Made by a program: the position numbers and the translations under genes
Shown here: piece after piece, positions 7,186 through 15,541 of the stretch
Numbering within the stretch: position 1 is the stretch's first letter
Layout: every line of letters begins with the position of its first letter
NCBI GenBank assembly: GCA_002317355.1
Contig: DCJC01000038.1
Location: forward strand, 1-36,475
DNA: 36,475 bases
Direction of reading: 5' to 3'
From: Prevotellaceae bacterium UBA1710
Lineage (GTDB): Bacteria > Bacteroidota > Bacteroidia > Bacteroidales > Bacteroidaceae
Notes under the pieces: model-generated
Told to the model about the DNA's origin: nothing
Seen by the model: the letters and a program-made list of their open reading frames with translations, nothing else
Databases searched by the model: none

Positions 7186-8932
7186 TACCCTTCCTGAATA
7201 GATGCGTAAACTTCCCATCATACAACTTGCTCAGCCCTTCGCGATTATCAATCGCATCACCCACAACAATCATAGTGGTGAGAGTGAGGTGATTATCCTT
7301 CATTATCTGGGCGAGATTCTTCAACTGACCTCGATAGATGCGCTGGTCTTTCCACGTGAGTTTATAGCAACAAGCCACAGGAGTTTCAGGACTATATCCG
7401 CCCTCAAGAAGTTCACTCTGCACCTGTTCTGCAAGCGAAGCAGAAAGGAAGATGCACATAGTGCTCTGGTGCTCTGCAAGCATGTGGAGTTTCTCCTTAT
7501 CAGGCATTGGTGTACGACCTTCACCACGAGTGAGAATGATAGTCTGACAACGCTCAGGAATAGTAAACTGACTTCTAAGTTCGGCAGCGGCAGCAAGGAA
7601 GGAAGAGATACCGGGAGTGATGTGATAATCCATGTTGTATTCATCGAAGAATGCCATCTGTTCCTGAATAGCACCATAGATACAAGGGTCACCAGTATGC
7701 AGGCGAACTATCTGCTTTCCATCGTCATAGAACTGCTTCATCAACTTAAACTGCTCCTCAAGATCCATATCGGCAGAAGAGCGAACGGTAGCACCAGGCT
7801 TAGCATAATAAGTGAGTTCCTTAGGCACAAGACTTCCTGCATAGAGTATCAGATCTGCATTCTCAAGGAAGCGCTTTCCACGAACACTGATAAGTTCAGG
7901 ATCACCAGGACCAGCACCAACGATCTCGATGTGAGGGGAGGGAGCCGCTGACGCAACACAAGTTGCAGCAACCGTCCAGTTCATTCCTTTATTCTTAGGA
8001 AGGATTAGTTTTCCACCATGAATAAGTGCAGAAGCCTCACTCACACTTGGAGTTCCAACATGCTTACTTACGGTGGCACTTGGATTAGGAACATCAATCG
8101 CAGAAAGTTCGTCAGAAGTGTAGAAATTAAACTTATATCCCTCCTCCTGAAGAAACTTCACAACTGGTTCATCAGCCTTAAGGTCTATTGTGTTGAAATC
8201 GATGATACTCTCAGCAAATATTCCTGCCATACCGATTGCAGTAAACACCTCGCTCACGACCTGCTCTACAGGTGCTGCCTGATGAGCAAGACCAAGTCCT
8301 ACATGCACGCAACGAGGAACATACTGCACACACAAAATATCATCATCAAGAATCTCATCCTGAGGTGAAACGATGATAGCAAGTCGGAAACGATCACTCG
8401 TTATCTCACCAATGTTTTTAACTACAGTAACATGTTCAGGCAAGGTGCTCAATAGATATTCCGTTCCTTCATCTTCTACGCCAACATAAAGGGCTGTAGG
8501 CTCACAAGCTACAAAGCATGCAATCTCCTTGTTGATATTCTCCTGAGGCAACACCCAACCGAATCTTCCTGCAATTGTATCGAGTGCCCAGAGATTCTGA
8601 AGATCACTCTGAGTAGTGATGACAGGATTCGCCTTCAGCACATCTGACAACTGACGGGCAAGGTCGTTAGCACCACCTACATGACCGGAAAGCACCGAAA
8701 TGACATTCCTACCCAAGGAATCGACACACACCACGGCTGGATCGGTGTGCTTATCATTAATGAATGGAGCTATGCTACGAACGCATATCCCCATAGCACA
8801 AATGAAGATGATACGCTTCTCGGTGTTCCATCTCTCTTCGTTGAGATCACTCAACTGACAGATGTCATCACCTAAGAATGTTGCTATCTTAAGGGCTACA
8901 TTATAGCCTTCCTTGCTTACTGAAATTATCAT
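7145..8932 (-). CDS. cbiGF: CbiG-CbiF fusion (cobalt-precorrin-5A hydrolase / precorrin-4 C11-methyltransferase)
   Basis: Residues about 1-310 are CbiG, which opens the delta-lactone of cobalt-precorrin-5A and releases acetaldehyde (SGHVGGANDLA motif, then the C-terminal GLGLA region). Residues about 335-580 are CbiF/CobM, an SAM-dependent tetrapyrrole methylase acting on C11: glycine-rich VGAGPGDPELISVRG, YAGSLVP, RLHTGDPCIYGA, PGISS. The linker TCVASAAPSPH between the domains carries a partial family B element (7932-7955), and the last dozen residues (HPLPPPVKGGE) come from element D2, including the stop codon. The start ATG overlaps the cbiET stop by 4 bp (ATGA), so translation is probably coupled. 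All recognisable catalytic motifs are present. Confidence 0.93.
   Translation of the reverse strand: MIISVSKEGYNVALKIATFLGDDICQLSDLNEERWNTEKRIIFICAMGICVRSIAPFINDKHTDPAVVCVDSLGRNVISVLSGHVGGANDLARQLSDVLKANPVITTQSDLQNLWALDTIAGRFGWVLPQENINKEIACFVACEPTALYVGVEDEGTEYLLSTLPEHVTVVKNIGEITSDRFRLAIIVSPQDEILDDDILCVQYVPRCVHVGLGLAHQAAPVEQVVSEVFTAIGMAGIFAESIIDFNTIDLKADEPVVKFLQEEGYKFNFYTSDELSAIDVPNPSATVSKHVGTPSVSEASALIHGGKLILPKNKGMNWTVAATCVASAAPSPHIEIVGAGPGDPELISVRGKRFLENADLILYAGSLVPKELTYYAKPGATVRSSADMDLEEQFKLMKQFYDDGKQIVRLHTGDPCIYGAIQEQMAFFDEYNMDYHITPGISSFLAAAAELRSQFTIPERCQTIILTRGEGRTPMPDKEKLHMLAEHQSTMCIFLSASLAEQVQSELLEGGYSPETPVACCYKLTWKDQRIYRGQLKNLAQIMKDNHLTLTTMIVVGDAIDNREGLSKLYDGKFTHLFRKGKTHPLPPPVKGGE
7932..7955 (+). 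repeat. Partial palindromic element family B at CbiG/CbiF joint
   Basis: GGGGAGGGAGCCGCTGACGC resembles the right half of B2 (GGGAGGGAGCCGCTAACGC); the C-rich arm is lost. It encodes part of the inter-domain linker and is antisense to the gene, as expected at the start of a downstream unit. Confidence 0.55.
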
Positions 8933-10110
8933 TTGATTGCCTTTAGGATTGTTATTGGGTTAAAGTCGTCGAGCACCATTCGTACCGGCTCTTCTATCGT
9001 CATATTGAGTTCCTTTGCCGTGCGCATGAACATGTCATAGCTCGTCTGCACCACGGTATTCATCACTATCACTCCACCTTCTGCAAGTTGGGCATGAATC
9101 TTTCTCATCATCTCATCGAGCTTTCCTCCATGCCCTCCGATAAACACGGCATCAGGTTTCTCATAAGGTGTGAGATCTGTTTTGAGGAAATCGCCTATCA
9201 CGGTTTCTATACCAGGAGCACCAAACTTACGTGAGTTCTGCATCATCAGTTCCTTACCCTCTTCGCGAATCTCGAAGGAAGTTATCTTCAGATGCGGAAA
9301 CTGCAGTCGTGCCTCAATGCTCACGCTACCCGTGCAGAAACCAACATCCCACATCGACTTACGCTCACGAAGATTCATCATAGAGAGCGATAACAAGCGG
9401 ATTGGCATCTTTGTTATCATCTTTGCCCTACCGTTGAGCAAGTGGAATTCCGACTCAGGAATTCCAAAAGGTCGTGGTCGTGAGAAGCGTTTCTGAAGGA
9501 TGATGCAATTCAGCGGAAACTGATAGTCGGCAGGAAAATCAGATGTCATCTCATATATCCTTTCCGTTTCCTCATTGCCAAGATTCTCGCCAATGGTCAT
9601 CGAGTAATTGGTGTAGCCAAAATCCTGCATCCTCTGCCATATCACCTGTGGAGTGTTCTTCTTATCGGTCAGTACACCGATGAGCGACTCACCATTTATC
9701 AGAGCCTCATCAAACTTATCCCATGGTCTTCCTGTAAGCGACACAACATGCATATCTTGATATGGGAGGCATAGATGATGTGCAAGTATCTGTAGAGAAT
9801 TGAACGATGGAAACACCTTCATCTTGCATTCCGGGCACTCTCTCTGAATGGTGTTTGCAAAACCGAAGAAGAGAGGATCACCCGAAGCAAAGACCACGAT
9901 ATCATCATAGTCCTCATATTGCTTGAAGACATTACTCAGCGGCACCGTGATATCAATCCACACAGCATCTTCAGGCAGGAACTCCATCATTATCTCATGA
10001 TGTCTCTTTCCACCAGAAAACACCTTGCCTGCCTTTATCACCTCCATCACCTCAGGAGGGAACCATTGCTTGCGGGAGTCGGTTATGCCTACAACCTTAC
10101 ATTCAACCAT
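8929..10110 (-). CDS. cbiET: CbiE-CbiT (CobL) fusion, precorrin-6Y/7-8 methyltransferase and decarboxylase
   Basis: Residues about 1-200 form the CbiE tetrapyrrole methylase (C5 methylation), with FASGDPLFFG as the methylase motif. Residues about 205-393 form CbiT, a Rossmann-type methyltransferase that methylates C15 and decarboxylates the C12 acetate: the SAM loop WDVGFCTGSVSIEA (usually WD.GAGTGS; here FCTG), the acidic FEIRE, and FIGGHGG. At 393 residues it matches the family's usual length of about 400. No repeat element is embedded here, in contrast to its neighbours. It follows cbiHC by 31 bp and overlaps cbiGF by 4 bp. FCTGS in place of GAGTGS is a conservative variant and does not by itself suggest inactivity. 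Confidence 0.93.
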   Translation of the reverse strand: MVECKVVGITDSRKQWFPPEVMEVIKAGKVFSGGKRHHEIMMEFLPEDAVWIDITVPLSNVFKQYEDYDDIVVFASGDPLFFGFANTIQRECPECKMKVFPSFNSLQILAHHLCLPYQDMHVVSLTGRPWDKFDEALINGESLIGVLTDKKNTPQVIWQRMQDFGYTNYSMTIGENLGNEETERIYEMTSDFPADYQFPLNCIILQKRFSRPRPFGIPESEFHLLNGRAKMITKMPIRLLSLSMMNLRERKSMWDVGFCTGSVSIEARLQFPHLKITSFEIREEGKELMMQNSRKFGAPGIETVIGDFLKTDLTPYEKPDAVFIGGHGGKLDEMMRKIHAQLAEGGVIVMNTVVQTSYDMFMRTAKELNMTIEEPVRMVLDDFNPITILKAIK

Positions 10111-10141
10111 TATTCTCTACTCTTTAATCCTTAATCTTATT
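10110..10141. repeat. 7 bp tandem microarray between cbiHC and cbiET
   Basis: Heptamer-spaced copies related to CTTTAATC and CTTAATC fill nearly the whole 31 bp gap. The same motif occurs between cobQ and cobD (15509). Confidence 0.55.
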
Positions 10142-11551
10142 TCACACATCCCTCCCCGGTCTCAACTGCTCTGCATCATCATAGGTGAGGACAGAGTTAA
10201 CGAGTGTGGCAGCGAGGTTACTACCGCCTTTTCTTCCATCGATTATTATCTTTGGAATGTCTCTCAGAGCCTTGGCAGCATGCTTACTTTCCTCTACATG
10301 AACGAAGCCGACAGGAGCCCCAATGATACCAGCAGGATTACATTTCTTCTTACGGGCAAGGTCACATAGTTCGAGTAAGGCTGTAGGTGCGTTTCCGAAA
10401 ACATAGAGAGCGTCAGGATGCTCATCAGCAGCAAGTCGCATTCCTGCCTGAGCACGAGTGATGCCGAGTGTCTTAGCCATCTCCGCACCTCGAGGGTCGT
10501 TGATATAGCAAACCACCTCTATGCCGAGTCGCTCCAAAGCGCCCTTACGGATACCGCTTGCAGCCATAGTCACATCTGTCACGATGCATTTCAACTCACC
10601 CGACTGCACCTTCTGATATAATTTTGCCGTTGCCTCATCATCCATCCAAACAAGGCGTTCCATATCGAAATCAGCTGTGGTATGAATAGCATGAAGCATT
10701 GGCCACAACTTCCAGACAGGGATATCAGGATTCTTCAGTTCACCACGGATTGTCTCGAACGACTTAATCATGATGCTCTGACCAATGTTGGGTGATGGGT
10801 GTTGGGTGTTAGGTGCTGGGGTGTTGGAATAATAGCCACGAGGAGTGATGAAATTGCCGTTCCACTCATACGACTGACTATTACCAATCAATACAATAGT
10901 AAACATATCCACTTCCTCCGGATCGAAATCACGAAGGGTGGTTATCGTTATTTGCTGTTCAGGACGACCTGCCTGACGAACATAGCCAACAGGAGTATCG
11001 AGTGAGCGCTCCTGTTTGAAGATCTCCACAAGACGATACAACTGCCAGTATCTTCCATGGCTCTTAGGGTTGTAGATAGCCGTAACGAAATCGCCTATAG
11101 CAGCTGCCTTGATACGCTTCTCGATAACAGCCCATGGAGTCATGAGGTCGCTCATGGAGATGATGCAGAAGTCATGCCCGATAGGAGCACCGAGCAAGGA
11201 TGCAGCCTTCTGGAAAGCACTTATTCCCGGACACGATACAATCTCGATGTCAGAACCTCGTTCACGCTTCATCTCATAGATGAGAGGTGTCATGCCGTAG
11301 ATACCAGCATCACCACTCGAGATAACGCACACGTTCTTTCCCTCTTCCGCAAGAGCGAAAGCCTGCTCAGCGCGATCACGTTCCTTCTTCATTCCCGTAT
11401 CGACGCACTCGGTTCCAGGACGAAGGTAAGGCTCAATAAACTGGAAGTAGTACTTATACCCTACCACAACATCACACTCGCTCACAGCCTTAAGGACTGC
11501 AGGAGTGATATCCTCTGGAGAACCAGGACCTATGCCACAAACTGTTATCAT
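10142..11551 (-). CDS. cbiHC: CbiH-CbiC fusion (precorrin-3B C17-methyltransferase / precorrin-8X methylmutase)
   Basis: The frame is open from 11650, but the methylase family starts at MITVCGIGPGSPEDIT, so I take ATG 11551 (469 residues); the upstream codons cover an inverted repeat. Residues about 1-240 are CbiH/CobJ: C17 methylation with ring contraction (GIGPGS, ISSGDAGIYGM, CPGISAFQ, IYNPKSHGR). Residues about 258-469 are CbiC/CobH, which migrates the C11 methyl to C12 (FVTDVTMAASGIRKG-like TDVTMAASGI, GNAPTALLEL, GAPVGFVHVEESK). The linker at about 242-257 (NTPAPNTQHPSPNIGQ) is encoded by a heptamer repeat array rather than by family sequence. The gap to btuB is 188 bp and contains a 12 bp inverted repeat. 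Confidence 0.93.
   Translation of the reverse strand: MITVCGIGPGSPEDITPAVLKAVSECDVVVGYKYYFQFIEPYLRPGTECVDTGMKKERDRAEQAFALAEEGKNVCVISSGDAGIYGMTPLIYEMKRERGSDIEIVSCPGISAFQKAASLLGAPIGHDFCIISMSDLMTPWAVIEKRIKAAAIGDFVTAIYNPKSHGRYWQLYRLVEIFKQERSLDTPVGYVRQAGRPEQQITITTLRDFDPEEVDMFTIVLIGNSQSYEWNGNFITPRGYYSNTPAPNTQHPSPNIGQSIMIKSFETIRGELKNPDIPVWKLWPMLHAIHTTADFDMERLVWMDDEATAKLYQKVQSGELKCIVTDVTMAASGIRKGALERLGIEVVCYINDPRGAEMAKTLGITRAQAGMRLAADEHPDALYVFGNAPTALLELCDLARKKKCNPAGIIGAPVGFVHVEESKHAAKALRDIPKIIIDGRKGGSNLAATLVNSVLTYDDAEQLRPGRDV
10783..10827 (-). repeat. 7 bp repeat array forming the CbiH/CbiC linker
   Basis: On the coding strand, copies of ACCCAAC/ACCCATC/ACCTAAC in tandem. A closely similar array lies inside the cobD-type gene at 15921. 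Both are translated as Asn/Thr/Gln/His/Pro-rich peptide. Confidence 0.75.
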
Positions 11552-11630
11552 AATGATGTTCTTTAATTCTTTCACTTTCGGCAGGAACCATATCCAACCT
11601 TCAACTCTTCTTCCCTTATGAATCCATAGT

Positions 11631-11686
11631 AAACTCAGTGAACCTCCCATTTTTCCTTACTATAGGATAAGACCTTCACTGAGTTT
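11631..11686 (-). promoter_or_regulatory. 12 bp inverted repeat in the btuB-cbiHC gap
   Basis: AAACTCAGTGAA (11631-11642) and TTCACTGAGTTT (11675-11686) are perfect inverted copies around a 32-base loop. There is no clear U-run after the stem on the minus strand, so it could be a weak terminator/attenuator or an RNA processing stem between btuB and the biosynthetic genes. The function is inference. Confidence 0.5.
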
Positions 11687-11689
11687 AGT

Positions 11690-11735
11690 TGGGAGTCACA
11701 ACGGACTTACAACGGAACCATAACGGTACAAAATC
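11690..11735. repeat. 11 bp tandem microarray after btuB
   Basis: GGAGTCACAAC, GGACTTACAAC, GGAACCATAAC and a partial GGTAC follow each other in an exact 11 bp register, directly after the btuB stop codon. Confidence 0.7.
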
Positions 11736-11739
11736 CCGA

Positions 11740-13821
11740 TTAATACTTCAGCGAGAGACTCACATACAAGGCTCTACCCGGATTGATGGTAGAGAAGTTT
11801 GAGTTCCAGTATGAAGTATCTCTCTTGTTGAAGAGATTCTCGATGCCAATACCAGGCTCGATGACAAACGTCTTGGTGCGGATGGTGTGCTTAGTGTTGA
11901 GATCCCATTGAGAATACTCAGGAGCATATCCGTATGTGCTTGAATAGCGCTCACCCTGAATATGACCGTTAAGGGTTACGTTAAGATGGTAGCCACCCCA
12001 TGTCTTATCCCATGCCATATTCACGTTAGCCACGTTTCTCACGCTCTTGTCAACTGGTGTCTCTGTAACCTCGTAAACCTGAGTATCGGTGTTGAGGCTC
12101 ATTGTCTCAGCCTTTGAATCGGTGTAGGTGTAACCGCCTCCAAGTGTGAATCCGCAAGGAAGCAGGAACTTAACATTCGCACTAATGCCCTTGACAGTAG
12201 CCTTATCGATGTTATCACGCTGACGGATTGTGGTCCAACCATCCTCATAGAGAGCAGTTAACTGACTGCTTGCATCAATCTCACTCTGCTGCATCACGCG
12301 ATAGTTGATCATATCCTTGATCTTATTCACGTATGTGCTTACGCTTGCACGAACCCAATCGTTAGAGTATTCAGCATTAACATTCCAGAAGTCATTCTTC
12401 TCAGGCTTCAGATTGACATTATTGAGAGTATAGCGCTTATTTGTCTTTGCCTGATCAGTTGCATAGAGCTGAGAGAGAGTTGGAGTGCGATAGCCGCCTG
12501 CATAGCTTGCACGAAGTCTGAAACCGCCTGCATGGAAGAAGAGAGCCGCGTTAGGTGTGAAGTTTGAGCCGAAGTTACTATTGTTAGTATAACGGAATCC
12601 CACTACAGCATCGAGCATATTTCCGAGGCTCATCTCATCCTGAGCAAACACGTTGAAGGTATTCATGCTCTCTGATGCGATATTGTCTGATGCGCTCTTC
12701 AGGTTCTCCTGAACGAGTTCGATACCACCCGACAGTTTATTCCATGAGTTAAGGCGGAAGATGCCTTTCAAGGTCTCATTCCAGTAGTGAGTGCGCTTTC
12801 TTGACTCTCTATAAGCCTCTGCCTCAAGAGTCTGCCAATAGTCATACTCCGAATTGAAGTTATCGTTATAGATATCGAGATAGATGTGAGTATCCTTGTT
12901 TGGCACCCAACGGGCACCAGCACCTACATTATACGACTGATGATGAATGTCATAGGTGTAGGCTTGCTTTGAGGTGTAGCTATAGGTCTTCACGCCTGTC
13001 TCCTTATCCGTTGTCGCCTTCTGGGTGTAGTATCCAGCCATCTGCGGACGCAATGTGGTATGGTCATAGAGATTTCCACGAACATAGGCATCAAACTTTT
13101 CCGAGAATCTATACTCTAATCTTTCGCTGATATTCTCCGAGCGGAATCCCTGAGACATTGGGCGTCCTGTGAGCTTTGGAACAGAGACATCGCCTTCCAT
13201 AAACTCCTGATACTTGTTCACCTGCCAGTTGTCTGCCTGACGATGGTTATAGGATGTATAGCTTGAGAACTTACCCTCAGTAACATCCACGTTAACATCC
13301 TGATCGAAGCGACCCTTGCTTGAGAAGCGTGTACGGCTCGCTACATCGAGGTCTTTCTTGCTTTCATCAGTAATGATATTAATAACACCAGCGATGGCAT
13401 CCGAGCCATACAAGGCACTTGCAGAGCCAGATAGAATCTCTATTCGCTTGATGTTATCGATACTGATGCGGTTCCAGCGATCATCACCACTTACGCGCTT
13501 TCCGTTCTCTAAGATCACGATGTAGTCATCGCTCACGCCATTGAAATTCACGAACGTACCCATACCGTTGGTACTTGTGGTGATATCCGAACTCAACTTG
13601 CTCAAGGCATCCTGAAGACTGCTTGCCTGAGCATCTTTCAGTTCCTTGGCTGTGATAACCTTAACGGCTACCGGAGTGTTATCCGCTTTGTGATACGTAC
13701 CTGTTCCTGTCACGGTAACAGGGTTAAGATCTACTGTCTTTTCTGTTTTTTCCGACTGTGCCTCAGCATTCATCACGAAGGCTGAGAGTACAGCCAGAAG
13801 CATCATTTTTTCTTTAGTCAT
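11740..13821 (-). CDS. btuB: TonB-dependent cobalamin receptor BtuB
   Basis: Outer-membrane receptor importing B12 or other corrinoids. The frame opens at 13983 within the riboswitch; the real start is ATG 13821, beginning the signal peptide MTKEKMMLLAVLSAFVMNAEA, for a 693-residue precursor. The plug domain (about residues 30-150) shows the TonB-dependent receptor features DLNPVTVTGTGT, an ILENGKRVSG segment, RIEILSGSASALYGSDAIAGVINI; the remainder is a 22-strand-type barrel ending in the aromatic YVSLSLKY. No N-terminal carboxypeptidase-like domain of SusC type is present, consistent with BtuB rather than a glycan receptor. The cobalamin riboswitch immediately upstream supports the substrate. 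First gene of the leftward cluster. Confidence 0.93.
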   Translation of the reverse strand: MTKEKMMLLAVLSAFVMNAEAQSEKTEKTVDLNPVTVTGTGTYHKADNTPVAVKVITAKELKDAQASSLQDALSKLSSDITTSTNGMGTFVNFNGVSDDYIVILENGKRVSGDDRWNRISIDNIKRIEILSGSASALYGSDAIAGVINIITDESKKDLDVASRTRFSSKGRFDQDVNVDVTEGKFSSYTSYNHRQADNWQVNKYQEFMEGDVSVPKLTGRPMSQGFRSENISERLEYRFSEKFDAYVRGNLYDHTTLRPQMAGYYTQKATTDKETGVKTYSYTSKQAYTYDIHHQSYNVGAGARWVPNKDTHIYLDIYNDNFNSEYDYWQTLEAEAYRESRKRTHYWNETLKGIFRLNSWNKLSGGIELVQENLKSASDNIASESMNTFNVFAQDEMSLGNMLDAVVGFRYTNNSNFGSNFTPNAALFFHAGGFRLRASYAGGYRTPTLSQLYATDQAKTNKRYTLNNVNLKPEKNDFWNVNAEYSNDWVRASVSTYVNKIKDMINYRVMQQSEIDASSQLTALYEDGWTTIRQRDNIDKATVKGISANVKFLLPCGFTLGGGYTYTDSKAETMSLNTDTQVYEVTETPVDKSVRNVANVNMAWDKTWGGYHLNVTLNGHIQGERYSSTYGYAPEYSQWDLNTKHTIRTKTFVIEPGIGIENLFNKRDTSYWNSNFSTINPGRALYVSLSLKY

Positions 13822-13828
13822 AATTGAT

Positions 13829-13850
13829 GCTCCCCAAATCCTGGAGGAGT
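13829..13850 (-). promoter_or_regulatory. Possible translational stem before btuB
   Basis: In the transcript, CTCCTCC and GGGGAG can pair around a short loop, ending 8 bases before the btuB ATG. It could be the expression platform of the riboswitch acting on translation. The pairing is visible; the role is inference. Confidence 0.4.
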
Positions 13851-13879
13851 TTTTGTTTGTAAATAAAGTATTAAGTAAA

Positions 13880-13980
13880 TTATTAGTCTCCGGTTTTCTG
13901 ACTTTCCCATGAACATTTCTGAGATTACAGTAGCAGGAACTGTTCAGGACTTTCACCTGATTGCCCGGGTATTCATGATG
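13880..13980 (-). ncRNA. Cobalamin riboswitch
   Basis: On the minus strand the conserved core AGGTGAAAGTCCTGAACAG is followed by TTCCTGCTACTGTAA, and later by GGGAAAGTCAGAAAACCGG. These match the cobalamin riboswitch pattern (GGTGAAA.TCC, a GC.ACTGTAA-like B12 stem, and the GAAGTCAG box). It starts a few bases after a TAACTTTG promoter and ends about 60 bases before the btuB start. Binding of adenosyl- or methylcobalamin is expected to repress btuB and probably the following biosynthetic genes. There is no strong terminator hairpin with a U-run, so control is more likely translational. Confidence 0.92.
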
Positions 13981-13988
13981 CAAAGTTA
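13981..13988 (-). promoter_or_regulatory. -7 box of the btuB/cobalamin operon
   Basis: TAACTTTG followed by GCATC on the minus strand, with a poor -33 match. Transcription would begin around 13975, just ahead of the riboswitch. Only 65 bp separate it from the opposing cobQ -7 box. Confidence 0.7.
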
Positions 13989-14053
13989 GGCAAAAAAAAC
14001 GACAACACCTAATATTTTTTTCATAAATTGTTCTGCATTATCCTTTTTTTCGT

Positions 14054-14061
14054 TACCTTTG
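14054..14061 (+). promoter_or_regulatory. -7 box of the cobQ operon
   Basis: TACCTTTG followed by CAAC. The annotated cobQ ATG is only 5 bp further on, so the transcript would be leaderless or would start after that ATG; the next in-frame ATG is at 14093. Confidence 0.65.
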
Positions 14062-14065
14062 CAAC

Positions 14066-15511
14066 ATGAATCGCAATAATCTTCATCCTGTAATGCTCGT
14101 TGGCACAGGTAGCGATGTGGGAAAAAGCATCATCGCCACAGCCCTATGCCGCATTTTCCTGCAAGATGGTTATTCGCCAGCACCTTTCAAGGCGCAGAAC
14201 ATGGCACTCAATTCCTACGCTACTCCTGAAGGTCTTGAGATTGGTCGTGCGCAAGCCGTTCAGGCAGAGGCTGCACGCATCCCTTGCCACACCGACATGA
14301 ATCCTCTTCTGCTGAAACCTAACTCCGAGCACACTACTCAGGTCGTTCTCAACGGACGCCCTATCGGCAATCGTTCTGCTTACGATTATTTCCGAAAGGA
14401 AGGTCGTGAGGAACTTCGTCATGCCGTTTGCGAGGCTTTCGACAGACTTTCAGCCAAGCACAACCCAATAGTGATGGAGGGCGCAGGTAGCGTTTCAGAG
14501 ATTAACCTTCGCGATTCTGACCTCGTGAATATGCCGATGGCTCGTCATGCCCATGCCGATGTCATCCTCGTTGCTGATATCGACCGTGGTGGAGTATTCG
14601 CAAGTACCTACGGAAGCATCATGCTCCAGACTCCCGAAGACCGTGCCCGCATCAAGGGTATCATCGTGAATAAGTTCCGTGGCGACCTTCGTCTTTTCGA
14701 GTCGGGCAGAAAGATGATGGAAGACCTCTGCGGTGTGCCTGTCCTCGGTGTCGTTCCTATGTTCAAGGACATCGTTATTGAGGAAGAGGATAGCGTAGAA
14801 CTTGAGCAGAAGCATCGCTCGCTTCAGCAGGGTAAGGTGAATATCGCTGTGGTGCTACTCAGACATATCAGCAACTTCACGGATTTCAACGTGCTTGAAC
14901 GTGATTCCCGCGTCAATCTCTTCTACACCAGCAACATAAAGGACTTCGAGAAGGCAGACATCATCATTCTGCCTGGTACAAAAGCGACTCTCGACGATCT
15001 CTACGAACTGCGACGAAATGGTGTTGCTCAGGCAGTCATTCGTGCTCATCGCAACGGTACTCTCGTCATCGGTATCTGTGGTGGTTATCAGATGCTCGGA
15101 CAAACCATTTCCGACCCCGACGGCATAGAGGGAAGCATCCCCCAACTACCTGGACTTGGTCTGCTGAATATGTCAACCGTAATGACAGAAGAGAAGACAA
15201 CCAAGCAGGTGGAGTTTGAGTTTGGTGGTGCTCTCTGCAAGGGCTACGAGATACATCAGGGGAAGTCGCTTACTGATGAGGTTCCTGTCACCATCGAAGG
15301 CAACTGCATCGGAACATACATTCATGGTTTTCTCGATAATCCTTCTGTCATTGAATACATCCTCAAGGATAAGGCAGAGAAGGCGGAAGAATCTATCTCA
15401 GATGAATCCTACGAGGACTTCAAGGATCGTCAGTACGAACTCCTCGCAGATCATGTCCGTAAGTATGTGGATATGAAAAAACTCTACGAGATAATGACAA
15501 GCAACCCCTAA
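14066..15511 (+). CDS. cobQ: Cobyric acid synthase (CbiP/CobQ)
   Basis: Amidates the b, d, e and g side chains of adenosylcobyrinate a,c-diamide with glutamine and ATP. N-terminal synthetase domain: VGTGSDVGKS P-loop (residues about 12-21), FKAQNMALNSY, LLKPNSEHTTQVV, VMEGAGSVSEINL, ADIDRGGVFAS. The C-terminal amidotransferase domain has Cys338 in GICGGYQMLG and a C-terminal HGF. The 481-residue length is normal for the family. The start at 14066 is only 5 bp beyond the promoter -7 box; ATG 14093 (Met10, before LVGTGSD) would give a leader of about 25 bases and a fold-complete protein, so it is a serious alternative. The stop codon is part of a heptamer array leading into the next gene. First gene of the rightward unit. 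Confidence 0.94.
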   Translation: MNRNNLHPVMLVGTGSDVGKSIIATALCRIFLQDGYSPAPFKAQNMALNSYATPEGLEIGRAQAVQAEAARIPCHTDMNPLLLKPNSEHTTQVVLNGRPIGNRSAYDYFRKEGREELRHAVCEAFDRLSAKHNPIVMEGAGSVSEINLRDSDLVNMPMARHAHADVILVADIDRGGVFASTYGSIMLQTPEDRARIKGIIVNKFRGDLRLFESGRKMMEDLCGVPVLGVVPMFKDIVIEEEDSVELEQKHRSLQQGKVNIAVVLLRHISNFTDFNVLERDSRVNLFYTSNIKDFEKADIIILPGTKATLDDLYELRRNGVAQAVIRAHRNGTLVIGICGGYQMLGQTISDPDGIEGSIPQLPGLGLLNMSTVMTEEKTTKQVEFEFGGALCKGYEIHQGKSLTDEVPVTIEGNCIGTYIHGFLDNPSVIEYILKDKAEKAEESISDESYEDFKDRQYELLADHVRKYVDMKKLYEIMTSNP

Positions 15512-15538
15512 TCCTTAATCTTTAATCCCTAATCCAAA
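15509..15538. repeat. 7 bp tandem microarray between cobQ and cobD-type gene
   Basis: AATCCTT, AATCTTT, AATCCCT, AATCCAA in exact 7 bp register; the cobQ stop codon overlaps the first unit and the next ATG follows 3 bp after the array. Confidence 0.75.
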
Positions 15539-15541
15539 CCA

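Noticed and set aside
11552..11650. N-terminal extension of cbiHC
   Set aside because: It runs through a 12 bp inverted repeat and lacks family similarity; the methylase fold begins at ATG 11551.
13822..13983. 54-codon N-terminal extension of btuB
   Set aside because: It translates the cobalamin riboswitch; a normal signal peptide starts at ATG 13821.
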